Below, in pieces: positions 41,802 to 50,941 of a stretch of 64,000 nucleotides of DNA. How positions within the stretch are numbered: position 1 is the first letter of the stretch; each line of letters begins with the position of its first letter. The position numbers were made by a program, and so were the translations under genes. Under the pieces are notes generated by a model. It saw only the letters and a program-made list of their open reading frames with translations, was not told where the DNA came from and searched no databases. Origin of the DNA: Bacillota bacterium (lineage in GTDB: Bacteria > Bacillota > Clostridia > Lachnospirales > Lachnospiraceae); assembly GCA_023439505.1 (NCBI GenBank), contig JAEXNR010000037.1, positions 248,001 through 312,000 of the forward strand. The letters run 5' to 3'.

Positions 41802-43340
41802 GTGGAAGAGAAAAACGCAATAGAATTGAAACATGTTACCAAGCGTTTTGGGGAAGTGATAGCAAATGACGATGTCAATTTATCTGTCAGAAAAGGTGAG
41901 ATTCTATCCATTCTTGGAGAGAATGGAAGCGGTAAAACTACATTGATGAATATGCTTTCCGGTATTTACTTTCCGGATGAGGGACAAATTTATGTGGATG
42001 GTAAAGAAGTTACCATTCGATCCCCAAAAGATTCTTTCGCACTCAGAATTGGAATGATACATCAGCATTTTAAGCTGATTCATATATTAACAGCAGCCGA
42101 AAATATAATATTGGGACTTTCCGGTGCAGAACGTCTGAAGATGAACCAGGTAACAGAGGAAATTAATGAGTTAACAAAGAAATACGGATTCGATTTAAAT
42201 CCATCACAGAAGATATATAACATGTCGGTTTCACAGAAACAGACAGTAGAAATTGTAAAAGTACTATATCGAGGAGCGGACATTTTGATTTTGGATGAAC
42301 CGACTGCTGTGCTGACCCCTCAGGAGACAGAGAAGTTATTCGATGTTCTTCGCAACATGAGGAAGGCGGGAAAGTCCATCATAATCATTACACATAAATT
42401 AAACGAAGTATTGGAATTATCTGACCGTGTGGCAGTACTTCGCAAAGGAAAATATATTGGAACCGTGGATACGGCACAAGCCAGTGTGGAATCGCTGACA
42501 GAGATGATGGTTGGTGAGAAGGTAAAGCTTGATATTGATCGTTCGGAACCGACTGATACCGAGAAGAGAATAGAAATGAGAGGAATCACCTGCAGAAATA
42601 AGGAGGGTCTGACGGTATTAAAGCAGGCTTCTTTCTCTGCCTTTAGCGGAGAAATCCTGGGTGTGGCAGGAATTGCAGGAAGCGGACAAAAAGAGCTGCT
42701 GGAATCCATTGCAGGACTGCAGCATATTGAAAGCGGAGAAATCCTATATTATGCACCGGAAGGAACTACGGAGAAGATATCTGATATGAAGGCTGCCCAG
42801 ATTAGAAATCTGAATATCCTGCTCTCCTTTGTACCGGAAGACAGACTGGGTATGGGACTTGTCGGATCCATGAATCTGACAGACAATATGATGCTTCGGA
42901 GTTATAAAGAAGGCAAGAAATTCTTTGTTGACCGGAAGACTCCGAAGAATCTGGCGCTTGATGTGGTAGATAAACTGGATGTGGTTACTCCCGGCGTTGA
43001 TACTCCGGTCAGAAGACTTTCCGGCGGAAATGTGCAGAAGGTCCTGGTTGGACGGGAAATTGCGTCAAATCCCACGGTACTGATGGTTGCATATCCGGTA
43101 CGCGGACTTGATATTAATTCATCCTATACCATCTATAATCTTTTAAATCAGCAGAAACAAAAGGGAGTTGCCGTGATCTGTGTCGGAGAAGATCTGGATG
43201 TGCTGATTGAATTATGCGACCGTATTATGGTACTCAACAGTGGTAAAATAGCGGGAATCGTGGATGCCAGAAAGACAACAAAGGAGGAGCTTGGGCTTAT
43301 GATGACAGGTTCGGGAAAGGGGGCACACCGTCATGAGTAA
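41802..43340 (+). CDS. ABC transporter, tandem ATP-binding protein (nucleoside type)
   Basis: A 512-residue protein with two fused nucleotide-binding domains. The first has Walker A GENGSGKTT (39-47) and LILDEPTAVL; the second has a relaxed P-loop GIAGSGQKE and the signature LSGGNVQK. The first signature (MSVSQKQ) and the second Walker B region (LMVAYPVRGLD) are degenerate, which is usual for this sugar/nucleoside group, where one site drives transport. GTG start after GGAGG. It overlaps the next permease by 8 bp. Confidence 0.92.
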   Translation: MEEKNAIELKHVTKRFGEVIANDDVNLSVRKGEILSILGENGSGKTTLMNMLSGIYFPDEGQIYVDGKEVTIRSPKDSFALRIGMIHQHFKLIHILTAAENIILGLSGAERLKMNQVTEEINELTKKYGFDLNPSQKIYNMSVSQKQTVEIVKVLYRGADILILDEPTAVLTPQETEKLFDVLRNMRKAGKSIIIITHKLNEVLELSDRVAVLRKGKYIGTVDTAQASVESLTEMMVGEKVKLDIDRSEPTDTEKRIEMRGITCRNKEGLTVLKQASFSAFSGEILGVAGIAGSGQKELLESIAGLQHIESGEILYYAPEGTTEKISDMKAAQIRNLNILLSFVPEDRLGMGLVGSMNLTDNMMLRSYKEGKKFFVDRKTPKNLALDVVDKLDVVTPGVDTPVRRLSGGNVQKVLVGREIASNPTVLMVAYPVRGLDINSSYTIYNLLNQQKQKGVAVICVGEDLDVLIELCDRIMVLNSGKIAGIVDARKTTKEELGLMMTGSGKGAHRHE

Positions 43341-44442
43341 AGAGGTTGTTTCTAACGGCGGACTGATGCTTCGTATGACAAAAAGAGATACCATCTCCAA
43401 AGGAAAGGCCTGGGGGATTCGTTTTCTTGCAGTGGCAATATCACTGGTTGTCTGCGCACTGGTCATTGTATCCATTACCCATCAGAACCCGATTAATGTT
43501 TATCTTGGTATCATAGACGGAGCGGTAGGCAAAAACCGTCGTATGTGGGTAACCATCAGAGAGTCATTAACCCTTTTAATTATTGCCATCGGTCTTACAC
43601 CGGCCTTTAAAATGAAGTTCTGGAACATTGGTGCAGAAGGCCAGATTTTAATGGGTGGTGTGGCAACTGCGGCAGTCATGATCAATTTCGGTGATGCGAT
43701 GCCAAACTGGCTGTTACTTGCAGTAATCTTTATCGCAAGCGGCCTGGCCGGATTAATCTGGGGTGTGATACCAGCTTTTTTCAAGGCTTATTACAATACC
43801 AATGAGACATTGTTTACCCTGATGCTAAATTATGTGGCGATGCAGATTGTAACCTTTTGTATTGTTTTCTGGGAGAATCCTACCGGCTCCAATACAGTGG
43901 GCATCATTAACGGGGCGACCCGTAAAGGATGGTTTGGTAAAGTATTTGATTTACAATATGGTCTGAACATTATAATTGTTTTAGCAATTACCTTTGGTGT
44001 TTATCTCTATATGCAGCACAGCAAACAGGGTTATGAGATAACGGTTGTCGGAGAAAGTCAGAATACGGCAAGATACGCAGGCATTAATGTAAGAAAGGTT
44101 ATTATTCGTACTATGATGATATCCGGTGCAATATGCGGGATTGCCGGAAGCATTATTGTCAGTGGCGCAAGTCATACCATCTCTACCAGTACCGCAGGTG
44201 GAAGAGGCTTTACGGCAATTATTGTAGCATGGATGTCTAAGTTTAATCCCTTTGCTATGATTCTGGTATCTTTATTTTTGGTATTTATGCAGCAGGGATC
44301 CATACAGATTGCATCTCAGTATGGATTAAATGAGAATGCCTCCGATATCATTACAGGTATTTTGCTGTTTTTCCTGATCGGGTGTGAATTCTTTATTAAA
44401 TATAAAGTGGAATTACGTAAAAAAAGCAGGGAGGTAAATTAA
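43333..44442 (+). CDS. ABC nucleoside permease 1
   Basis: A 369-residue NupP-like permease with about nine to ten hydrophobic helices. FKMKFWNIGAEGQILMGG is the typical early conserved segment of this subfamily, and GLNENASDIITGILLF near the end is typical too. It forms the channel with the next gene product. Confidence 0.9.
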   Translation: MSKEVVSNGGLMLRMTKRDTISKGKAWGIRFLAVAISLVVCALVIVSITHQNPINVYLGIIDGAVGKNRRMWVTIRESLTLLIIAIGLTPAFKMKFWNIGAEGQILMGGVATAAVMINFGDAMPNWLLLAVIFIASGLAGLIWGVIPAFFKAYYNTNETLFTLMLNYVAMQIVTFCIVFWENPTGSNTVGIINGATRKGWFGKVFDLQYGLNIIIVLAITFGVYLYMQHSKQGYEITVVGESQNTARYAGINVRKVIIRTMMISGAICGIAGSIIVSGASHTISTSTAGGRGFTAIIVAWMSKFNPFAMILVSLFLVFMQQGSIQIASQYGLNENASDIITGILLFFLIGCEFFIKYKVELRKKSREVN

Positions 44443-44443
44443 A

Positions 44444-45424
44444 ATGGGATTATTGTTAACTTTTATCCAAAAAGCAATTGGTCAGGGAATCAGTATTCTG
44501 TTTGGAGCCTCCGGTGAAATTATAACTGAAAAGTCAGGAAATCTAAATCTGGGAATACCGGGGATTATGTATATGGGAGGAATTGCCGGGTTGATGGGTG
44601 GTTTCTTTTATGAGAAGGCTTCCGCCAATCCCAACGGTTTCATCGGACTTTTGGTCTCCCTTGCGGCAACCATCCTGGCCTCTGCACTTGGCGGGTTAAT
44701 CTATAGCTTTCTAACCATCACCCTTCGTGCCAATCAGAATGTTGTGGGTCTTGCCTTAACGACCTTTGGTGTTGGCTTTGGTAATTTCTTTGGCGGTTCC
44801 ATCTCAAAGCTGGCCGGTGGAGTTGGTCAGATCTCCGTAGCAACAACTGCTTCGGCATATCGTGCAACGATACCCGTATTGTCAAAGCTTCCGGTGGTTG
44901 GACCTTTGTTGTTTTCCTATGGCTTTTTGACCTATTTCTCGGTGATAGTATCCATTTGCCTGGCCTATTTTCTGAAACGGACAAGAAAGGGATTAAATCT
45001 CCGGTCCATTGGAGAAGACCCAGCTGCGGCAGATGCGGCAGGTATTAATGTGTCAAGATATAAATATGTGGCTACGGTCACCGGGGCGGCCATCGCAGGT
45101 CTTGGCGGTCTATATTTTGTTATGGAATATCTGGGTGGTACCTGGACCAACAATGGGTTTGGTGACAGAGGATGGCTGGCGATTGCGCTGGTAATTCTTG
45201 CCTTATGGAAGCCTGTGAATGCAATCTGGGGCTCCTTCCTCTTTGGCGGTCTGTATATTCTTTATATTTATATGCCGGGACTTACAAGAGCAACCCAGGA
45301 GTTATGCAAGATGCTCCCCTATGTAGTAACTATTATTGTATTAATTATTTCAAGTAAGAGAAATAAGCTGGAAAATCAACCGCCTGCCAGTCTTGGTGAA
45401 GCATACTTCAGAGAAGAACGTTAA
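44444..45424 (+). CDS. ABC nucleoside permease 2
   Basis: A 326-residue NupQ-like permease. GASGEIITEKSGNLNLGIPG is the conserved N-terminal segment, and LRSIGEDPAAADAAGINV is the cytoplasmic coupling loop. It starts one base after the previous gene stops, with AGGTAAATT upstream. Together with 40407, 41802 and 43333 it completes a BMP-type importer. Confidence 0.92.
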   Translation: MGLLLTFIQKAIGQGISILFGASGEIITEKSGNLNLGIPGIMYMGGIAGLMGGFFYEKASANPNGFIGLLVSLAATILASALGGLIYSFLTITLRANQNVVGLALTTFGVGFGNFFGGSISKLAGGVGQISVATTASAYRATIPVLSKLPVVGPLLFSYGFLTYFSVIVSICLAYFLKRTRKGLNLRSIGEDPAAADAAGINVSRYKYVATVTGAAIAGLGGLYFVMEYLGGTWTNNGFGDRGWLAIALVILALWKPVNAIWGSFLFGGLYILYIYMPGLTRATQELCKMLPYVVTIIVLIISSKRNKLENQPPASLGEAYFREER

Positions 45425-45493
45425 TTTGTTTTGTTTCACAGGATATGATAAGGGCTGAACTAATCATGATTTCAGGAGGCAGAAAGGCAAGAT

Positions 45494-46075
45494 GTGGATA
45501 TGAGAAACGAGGATAAAATTCTGGAAGCGGCATTAATGGTCGTAAAGGAACAGACCATCAGCGGTACTAGAATGCATCTGATTGCGGAGAAAGCAGAAAT
45601 GCTGCAGTCAAATCTTCATTACTATTATAAAACTAAGAATGATTTGATGTGTGCGCTGCAGAGGAAAGTACTGGACAAGTGTCTTGCGCTTCGAGATGGT
45701 ATGAGGGAGCATTCCAAGGATACCCTGGAATCTCAACTGGAGGTATTTATCGAACAGAAGCGGGCATTTATCATGAATTACCGGGAATATGACTATGCAG
45801 AAGTGGATTTCTGGATACAGGGAAGAATTAATCCGGATATCAGAGCTGGTTTTGCAGCATCTTTTGATGGCTGGAGAACAGAGATTGGCAAAATATTAGA
45901 TCAATATGTTCCAGGAATGCCAGAAAATCTTAGAAAATATCTTCCCTATCAGATCGTGTCCATGTTGGAAGGTGCCACCCTGCAATATCTGATTGATGAA
46001 GAGAGTTTTGACATTGATGAATATTTTAAGTTCGGAAAGAAAATGATGATAGATACCATACGTAATTTTATATAA
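45494..46075 (+). CDS. TetR-family regulator of the purine island (inferred)
   Basis: A 193-residue TetR protein. The HTH lies near residues 6-52 (EDKILEAALMVVKEQ and EKAEMLQSNLHYYYKTKN). The start could be GTG 45494 or ATG 45500; AGGAGG lies 13 bases upstream of the first. It sits between the transporter genes and the molybdenum cofactor genes. Because the same 18-bp palindrome occurs in front of guaD, the transporter operon and the hydantoinase operon, this is the best candidate for the common repressor. The inducer could be xanthine, urate or a nucleoside; this is inference. Confidence 0.85.
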   Translation: MDMRNEDKILEAALMVVKEQTISGTRMHLIAEKAEMLQSNLHYYYKTKNDLMCALQRKVLDKCLALRDGMREHSKDTLESQLEVFIEQKRAFIMNYREYDYAEVDFWIQGRINPDIRAGFAASFDGWRTEIGKILDQYVPGMPENLRKYLPYQIVSMLEGATLQYLIDEESFDIDEYFKFGKKMMIDTIRNFI

Positions 46076-46092
46076 AGCAGAGGCGAAGATCA

Positions 46093-47112
46093 GTGAAGTT
46101 AATAAAGACGGAAAATGCGGTGGGGCATGTCTTATGTCATGATATGACTCAGATTATACCGGGAATGAAAAAGGACGCCGCATTCAGAAAAGGTCATATT
46201 GTTACGCAGGAGGATATCCCGGTACTTCTTTCCATGGGAAAAGAAAATCTATATGTTTGGGAGAAGAAGGAAGGATATCTTCATGAAGATGAAGCGGCAC
46301 TTATACTCTATGAGATCTGTAAAAATGAATTCATGGAGGGCTCTGAAATAAAAGAAGGCAAGATCTCGCTGATGGCTGCAAGAGATGGTTTATTCAAGGT
46401 GGATACGAAGCGTCTGGAGCAAATCAATTGCCTGGGCGAGATCATCATTGCAACCAGACATGGCAACTTTCCGGTGAAAAAAGGAGACAAGCTGGCATCG
46501 GCAAGAGTAATCCCTCTCGTAATTGAAGAGTACAAGCTGGAGGAAGCAAAAAAAGCGGCAAAGGGTGAACCGCTACTTGCCATTCTGCCCTTCGGGCATA
46601 GAAAGGCAGCTATTATCACCACCGGTAATGAGGTTTATTCCGGAAGAATTAAAGATGCCTTCGGCCCCGTCATAAGACAAAAATTAGCACAATATGATGT
46701 GGAAATTATGGAACAGACAATACTGAGTGATGATACGGATCAGATTAGTGCCTCCATACGATCGGCGATTGCCCGGGGAGCGGATCTGATTTTGTGTACC
46801 GGCGGTATGAGTGTGGACCCTGATGATACTACACCGTCAGCAATCAGAAATACCGGCGCAAAGGTTGTGTCTTATGGGGCTCCAGTACTTCCGGGAGCTA
46901 TGTTTTTGCTTGCATACTATGAGGAAGATATCCCGATCATGGGATTACCCGGATGTGTCATGTACAGTAGACGGACCATTTTCGATCTGATTTTGCCAAG
47001 AGTTTTAGCAAATGAGAGGATTAGTCAGCGGGATCTGGCCCAACTGGGTGAGGGCGGACTATGCCTGGAGTGTGATGTATGTACCTTCCCTCAATGCGGG
47101 TTTGGGAAATAG
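46093..47112 (+). CDS. molybdopterin-binding protein with C-terminal Cys motif
   Basis: A 339-residue protein with a MoaB/MogA-like molybdopterin-binding domain (about 170-310; TTGNEVYSGRI and ILCTGGMSVDPDDTTPSAI are the MPT-contact motifs). The N-terminal 160 residues are the extra domain found in clostridial relatives. The C-terminus ends in CLECDVCTFPQCGFGK, a small cysteine cluster that may bind a metal. GTG start. It is related to MoeA-type metal insertion proteins but lacks the full MoeA architecture, so a role in Mo-cofactor maturation or delivery to the hydroxylases is inferred. Confidence 0.8.
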   Translation: MKLIKTENAVGHVLCHDMTQIIPGMKKDAAFRKGHIVTQEDIPVLLSMGKENLYVWEKKEGYLHEDEAALILYEICKNEFMEGSEIKEGKISLMAARDGLFKVDTKRLEQINCLGEIIIATRHGNFPVKKGDKLASARVIPLVIEEYKLEEAKKAAKGEPLLAILPFGHRKAAIITTGNEVYSGRIKDAFGPVIRQKLAQYDVEIMEQTILSDDTDQISASIRSAIARGADLILCTGGMSVDPDDTTPSAIRNTGAKVVSYGAPVLPGAMFLLAYYEEDIPIMGLPGCVMYSRRTIFDLILPRVLANERISQRDLAQLGEGGLCLECDVCTFPQCGFGK

Positions 47113-47166
47113 GGATAACAGAGATAAATTCTAATGGTACAATGACGTACAGAATTGAGGAATAAC

Positions 47167-47643
47167 ATGGAATTCAATCATTTTGATCAACAGGGAAATG
47201 CAGTCATGGTGGATGTCTCGGAGAAAGAGGAGACACTGCGTATCGCAGTTGCCCAGGGGAAGATCTTTGTGAATCAGGCAATATTTGAGCGAATCAAAGC
47301 GGGAGATATGAAAAAGGGCGATGTTCTTGGCGTAGCAAGAATAGCAGGAATCATGGCAACCAAGCATACCAGTCAGATTATACCCATGTGTCATCCGCTG
47401 ATGTTAACCAAAAGCTCGATAGAATTTCAAATGAATGAGGAAGATTTTTCTGTCACAGCGACTTGCACGGCAAAGATAGTCGCTAGAACCGGAGTAGAGA
47501 TGGAAGCGTTGATGGGTGTGAACGCAGCGCTTCTTACCATATATGATATGTGTAAGGCAGTGGATAAGCATATGGTGCTGTCGGAGATACAGCTTGTATC
47601 AAAGACCGGAGGAAAAAGCGGAGATTATCATGTTCAGGCTTAA
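47167..47643 (+). CDS. moaC: cyclic pyranopterin monophosphate synthase (MoaC)
   Basis: A protein of about 158 residues that acts after MoaA to form cyclic pyranopterin monophosphate, the first stable intermediate of molybdenum cofactor synthesis. MVDVSEKEETLRIA, the active-site region IIPMCHPLMLT and the Lys-containing VEMEALMGVNAALLTIYDMCKAVDK are all characteristic. ATG 47167 is preferred to TTG 47155 because GAGG lies between the two. moaA follows 17 bp later. Confidence 0.95.
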   Translation: MEFNHFDQQGNAVMVDVSEKEETLRIAVAQGKIFVNQAIFERIKAGDMKKGDVLGVARIAGIMATKHTSQIIPMCHPLMLTKSSIEFQMNEEDFSVTATCTAKIVARTGVEMEALMGVNAALLTIYDMCKAVDKHMVLSEIQLVSKTGGKSGDYHVQA

Positions 47644-47660
47644 AGGAAGGTGCTGCCAGG

Positions 47661-48647
47661 ATGAGAGATCACTATGGACGTGAAATAAATTATATGAGAA
47701 TATCGGTGACAGATCGCTGCAATTTACACTGCAGCTTCTGTATGCCAAAAGAAAAGGATAAGATCTGTTTTCAGAAGAAAGAGAATTTATTAAGTTATGA
47801 AGAGATCATGAAGGCCGTGGATGCTGTGATACCACTGGGAATTCATAAATTTCGTATCACCGGAGGAGAGCCGCTGGTTCGGGATGGGATCATTGATTTT
47901 ATCGGTGACCTGAAACACCACCATGGGGTTGAACAAGTGTACCTCACCACCAATGGAACACTTCTTGGAAAGCATCTGGATCAGCTGGCAAAGGCCGGGC
48001 TGGATGGAATTAACATCAGTCTTTGTTCAACGATGGAATCCGAATACGCCAATATTACCGGGAGTCACGCCATGCATACGGTGATGGACCGGATTTATGA
48101 AGCTGTGGGAAGTGGCATTCATACGAAAGTAAATCGTGTGATTTTACCGGAAGCAGATGAGAAGGATCTGATACAGGCCGCATTGATCGCCAGGGATCAT
48201 CCCATTGAAGTACGATTTATCGAGATGATGCCCATTGGATGCGGTTCTTCTTTTGGACTTACAAGCGGAATAGAGGTCCTTGCAACTTTGACGAAAGTAT
48301 TTGGAGCACCGGTGGAGGGAATAAAGGTGAAAGGGAACGGACCGGCCGTTTACCATAGGTTCCCCGGGTTTAAAGGAAATATCGGATTTATTAATGCAAT
48401 GTCCTGCTCCTTTTGTGACCGGTGTAACAGAATCAGATTAACGGCGGATGGATGGCTCAAGCTATGTTTAAACTATGATGACGGAATTGACCTTCGCAGG
48501 GAAATCAGAAGCCAAATTCCTGAGGAAGAATTATCAGCAATGATTCGTAATGCGATTCTTCAGAAGCCCCGGCGCCATAATTTCAGGGATCAGGAGAAGG
48601 AAAAACATCAGAAGAATACCCGTATTATGGCACAGATCGGCGGTTAG
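47661..48647 (+). CDS. moaA: GTP 3',8-cyclase (MoaA)
   Basis: A 328-residue radical SAM enzyme converting GTP to 3',8-cyclo-7,8-dihydro-GTP. The radical SAM cluster CNLHCSFC uses Cys20, Cys24 and Cys27; the auxiliary C-terminal cluster is SCSFCDRCNRIRLTADGWLK followed by another Cys. RITGGEPLVRDG is the SAM-binding GGEP motif. The C-terminus ends without the usual GG tail, although a GG pair is present at the very end (QIGG). Confidence 0.95.
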   Translation: MRDHYGREINYMRISVTDRCNLHCSFCMPKEKDKICFQKKENLLSYEEIMKAVDAVIPLGIHKFRITGGEPLVRDGIIDFIGDLKHHHGVEQVYLTTNGTLLGKHLDQLAKAGLDGINISLCSTMESEYANITGSHAMHTVMDRIYEAVGSGIHTKVNRVILPEADEKDLIQAALIARDHPIEVRFIEMMPIGCGSSFGLTSGIEVLATLTKVFGAPVEGIKVKGNGPAVYHRFPGFKGNIGFINAMSCSFCDRCNRIRLTADGWLKLCLNYDDGIDLRREIRSQIPEEELSAMIRNAILQKPRRHNFRDQEKEKHQKNTRIMAQIGG

Positions 48648-48722
48648 TGTGAATTATGAAATGCTAATTCACACGTTGAATTTATGCGTGCGGGCAAGCA
48701 GCACGCGGGACGTTAGTGTGAA
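48643..48722. repeat. direct repeats flanking two hairpins
   Basis: GTTAGTGTGAA occurs at 48643-48653 and 48712-48722. Between the copies lie an inverted repeat TGTGAATT/AATTCACA (48648-48675) and another GCGTGC/GCACGC (48686-48706). Origin and role unknown. Confidence 0.5.
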
Positions 48723-48770
48723 GCCCAAAATCAGGGGGTTCCTGTAGTATTTGCAAAAGGGAGGGAAATT

Positions 48771-49208
48771 GTGGAAGCTGTAATTAATGCACTCTGTATC
48801 AGTGAGAAGAAAGGTACTGCAAAAAAGGTGGTAGAAGAGGCTGAGTTTATAGAGGATTACGGAATCAGAGGAGATGCCCACGCCGGTAAATGGCATCGGC
48901 AGATCAGCCTGCTCTCCCTGGATAAAGTAAAAGAGTTTAGAAATCGGGGTGTATCTGTACCCGACGGTGGCTTTGGAGAGAACATTCTGGCAGAAGGGAT
49001 TGATTTTCGCTTTCTCCCTGTGGGAACTGTTCTGGTTTGTAATGAGGTTCGCCTTGAGGTTACACAGATCGGGAAAGAATGTCACTCAAAATGTAACATC
49101 TACCAGCAGATTGGTGATTGTATTATGCCGCGGGAAGGAATTTTTGCAAGAGTCCTGACCGGAGGAAGGATAAAAACAGGTGATAAGATCTATGTCAAGT
49201 CAATTTAG
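48771..49208 (+). CDS. MOSC domain protein
   Basis: A 145-residue stand-alone MOSC domain (molybdenum cofactor sulfurase C-terminal). GDAHAGKWHRQISLLS and GENILAEGID are family hallmarks, and the conserved Cys of GKECHSKCNIY is the presumed sulfur- or cofactor-binding residue. Xanthine-dehydrogenase-type hydroxylases need a sulfurated Mo cofactor, so a role in maturation fits the island. GTG start after GGGAGGG. The end overlaps the next gene. Confidence 0.88.
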   Translation: MEAVINALCISEKKGTAKKVVEEAEFIEDYGIRGDAHAGKWHRQISLLSLDKVKEFRNRGVSVPDGGFGENILAEGIDFRFLPVGTVLVCNEVRLEVTQIGKECHSKCNIYQQIGDCIMPREGIFARVLTGGRIKTGDKIYVKSI

Positions 49209-49692
49209 AGCGGCGGTAATAACACTGAGTGATAAAGGCAGCACAGGAGAACGGGAAGATACCAGCGGGCCTTTTATTATAGAGTTTTTAAGAAATCACG
49301 GGTATGAGATTGCAGCACAGGAACTTTTACCCGATGAGCAGCAGTTAATAGAGGAAAGGTTAAGCTATCTGGCGGATGAAGATCTCTGTGAATTGATTAT
49401 AACAACCGGAGGTACGGGATTATCTCCAAGGGATGTGACACCGGAGGCCACCAGAAATGTGATTGACCGTGATGTTCCGGGAATCAGTGAAGCCATTCGG
49501 GCGTATAGTATGACGATTACAAAGCGGGCAATGCTTAGTCGTGCAGTTTCCGGTATTCGAAAACAAACATTAATTATTAATTTGCCCGGCAGTAAAAAAG
49601 CGGTGGAGGAAAGTCTAGCCTTTATCATAGATACCTTATCCCATGGTCTGGCAATTATGAGGCAGACGCAGGGGGATTGTGCAAGAGAATAA
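49180..49692 (+). CDS. mog: molybdopterin adenylyltransferase (MogA/MoaB family)
   Basis: A protein of up to 170 residues. AAVITLSDKGSTGEREDTSG is the family N-terminus, and ITTGGTGLSPRDVTPEA is the MPT-binding loop. It adenylates molybdopterin before Mo insertion. The start could be GTG 49180 (11 bases after GGAGGAAGG) or ATG 49192; either overlaps the MOSC gene, so the two are translationally coupled. Confidence 0.9.
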   Translation: MIRSMSSQFRAAVITLSDKGSTGEREDTSGPFIIEFLRNHGYEIAAQELLPDEQQLIEERLSYLADEDLCELIITTGGTGLSPRDVTPEATRNVIDRDVPGISEAIRAYSMTITKRAMLSRAVSGIRKQTLIINLPGSKKAVEESLAFIIDTLSHGLAIMRQTQGDCARE

Positions 49693-49764
49693 ATCTTTGC
49701 GAGGAATTTCTTAAACCTGTATCTGAAGAATACGGTTTCGAGATCGCGGATGGGGAGGTTTGGC

Positions 49765-50802
49765 ATGAAGGACAGATATGCAGAACTACAAAAAGCAATT
49801 CATAATAGAAACGAAGGGCAGCTTCTAATTACAAGTCTTCCCGCCAAAACAAGCGGATCTGTGGATGAGCTGGAACATAGCCTTGAGGCAACAAAGTTTC
49901 TGGATGAGAAGGAGTGCATTGCGGTCTTTCTTGCCGGAAAGCCCTTATGTTTTCCCAGAGAAGACAGACTGATATTTGCCGAACCCTTTTATCAGAAGGA
50001 ACGAATGATTATATACGGCGGCGGTCATGTGGCACTGCCTCTGGTGAAGTTTGCCCGGATCGTCGGTTTCTATGTCATTGTCATAGATGACAGGAGTTCA
50101 TTTGCGTCCTCAGATCGATTCCCGGATGCAGATGAAGTGATCTGTGCGGAATTTTCCCGGGCAATTGAGCGGATTAAGCCTTCTAAAAGCGATTACCATG
50201 TAATAATAACAAGAGGACATAAGCATGATACCTTGTGCATCAGAGAACTGATGAAATACGAGGAATCCGTCTATACGGGCATGATCGGATCCAAGAGAAG
50301 AACCAGGATTGTACTGGATCAGCTGGCGGATGAAGGATATAACAGGGAGAGACTTTTTAGGATCTGCACACCCATCGGGTTGTCCATTGGTGCGGTGACG
50401 ACAGAAGAGATCGGGATTTCAGTGATGGCGGAGATCATACAGCGAAAACGGCTGGAATCTAAGGATAATATTGCCGTAGACCGTTCTGACGGCGATGATC
50501 AGGTAATGGAATGTCTGGCCGGTATGGACCGGCCCTGTTGTCTTGCCACCATTATGGAGACGGAAGGCTCCGTTCCAAGAAAAGCAGGAGCGAAAATGAT
50601 TATTTATCCGGATACCACCATATTAGGCAGCGTGGGCGGGGGATGCGTAGAGGCGGATATCATAAGGAAGGGCGCTGCGATGGCAGGCAGCAATACCTAT
50701 GAAATAATAAATGTCACGCTGGATGATGATGTGGCGATGGAAGAAGGCATGGTATGCGGAGGCAGAGTAAAAATTCTTCTGGAAGATCTGAAAACAGAGT
50801 GA
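49765..50802 (+). CDS. xdhC: XdhC/CoxI family Mo-hydroxylase maturation protein
   Basis: About 345 residues. A Rossmann-type XdhC domain comes first (about 75-225; YGGGHVALPLVKFARIVGFYV, MIGSKRR) and the CoxI-type domain second (about 240-345; ETEGSVPRKAGAKM and SVGGGCVEADI). In most XdhC proteins I know the order is CoxI part first. The protein binds the Mo cofactor, guards its sulfurated form and inserts it into xanthine dehydrogenase. ATG 49765 is chosen over 49750 because GGGGAGG lies between them. Confidence 0.85.
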   Translation: MKDRYAELQKAIHNRNEGQLLITSLPAKTSGSVDELEHSLEATKFLDEKECIAVFLAGKPLCFPREDRLIFAEPFYQKERMIIYGGGHVALPLVKFARIVGFYVIVIDDRSSFASSDRFPDADEVICAEFSRAIERIKPSKSDYHVIITRGHKHDTLCIRELMKYEESVYTGMIGSKRRTRIVLDQLADEGYNRERLFRICTPIGLSIGAVTTEEIGISVMAEIIQRKRLESKDNIAVDRSDGDDQVMECLAGMDRPCCLATIMETEGSVPRKAGAKMIIYPDTTILGSVGGGCVEADIIRKGAAMAGSNTYEIINVTLDDDVAMEEGMVCGGRVKILLEDLKTE

Positions 50803-50836
50803 TTGTTTACGGTTTGGGACTGAGAAAAAACGGTAT

Positions 50837-50865
50837 TTGACATTTTTTATTACTGGTGCTAATAT
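50837..50865 (+). promoter_or_regulatory. promoter of the hydantoinase/xdh operon
   Basis: TTGACA (50837-50842), 17-base spacer, TAATAT (50860-50865). A second, weaker candidate (TTGACT 50916-50921, TTATTT 50939-50944) overlaps operator 3. Confidence 0.65.
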
Positions 50866-50895
50866 TATTTATTATATAGTTTAAACAATCTCAAT

Positions 50896-50932
50896 GGGGA
50901 GAGCAGGCGTAAGGTTTGACTTCCCTTTTTTT
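50896..50932 (+). terminator. leader terminator before the hydantoinase gene
   Basis: GGGGAG pairs with CTTCCC around an 18-base loop, then T7. It lies between the promoter and operator 3. Confidence 0.5.
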
Positions 50933-50941
50933 ATATCATTA

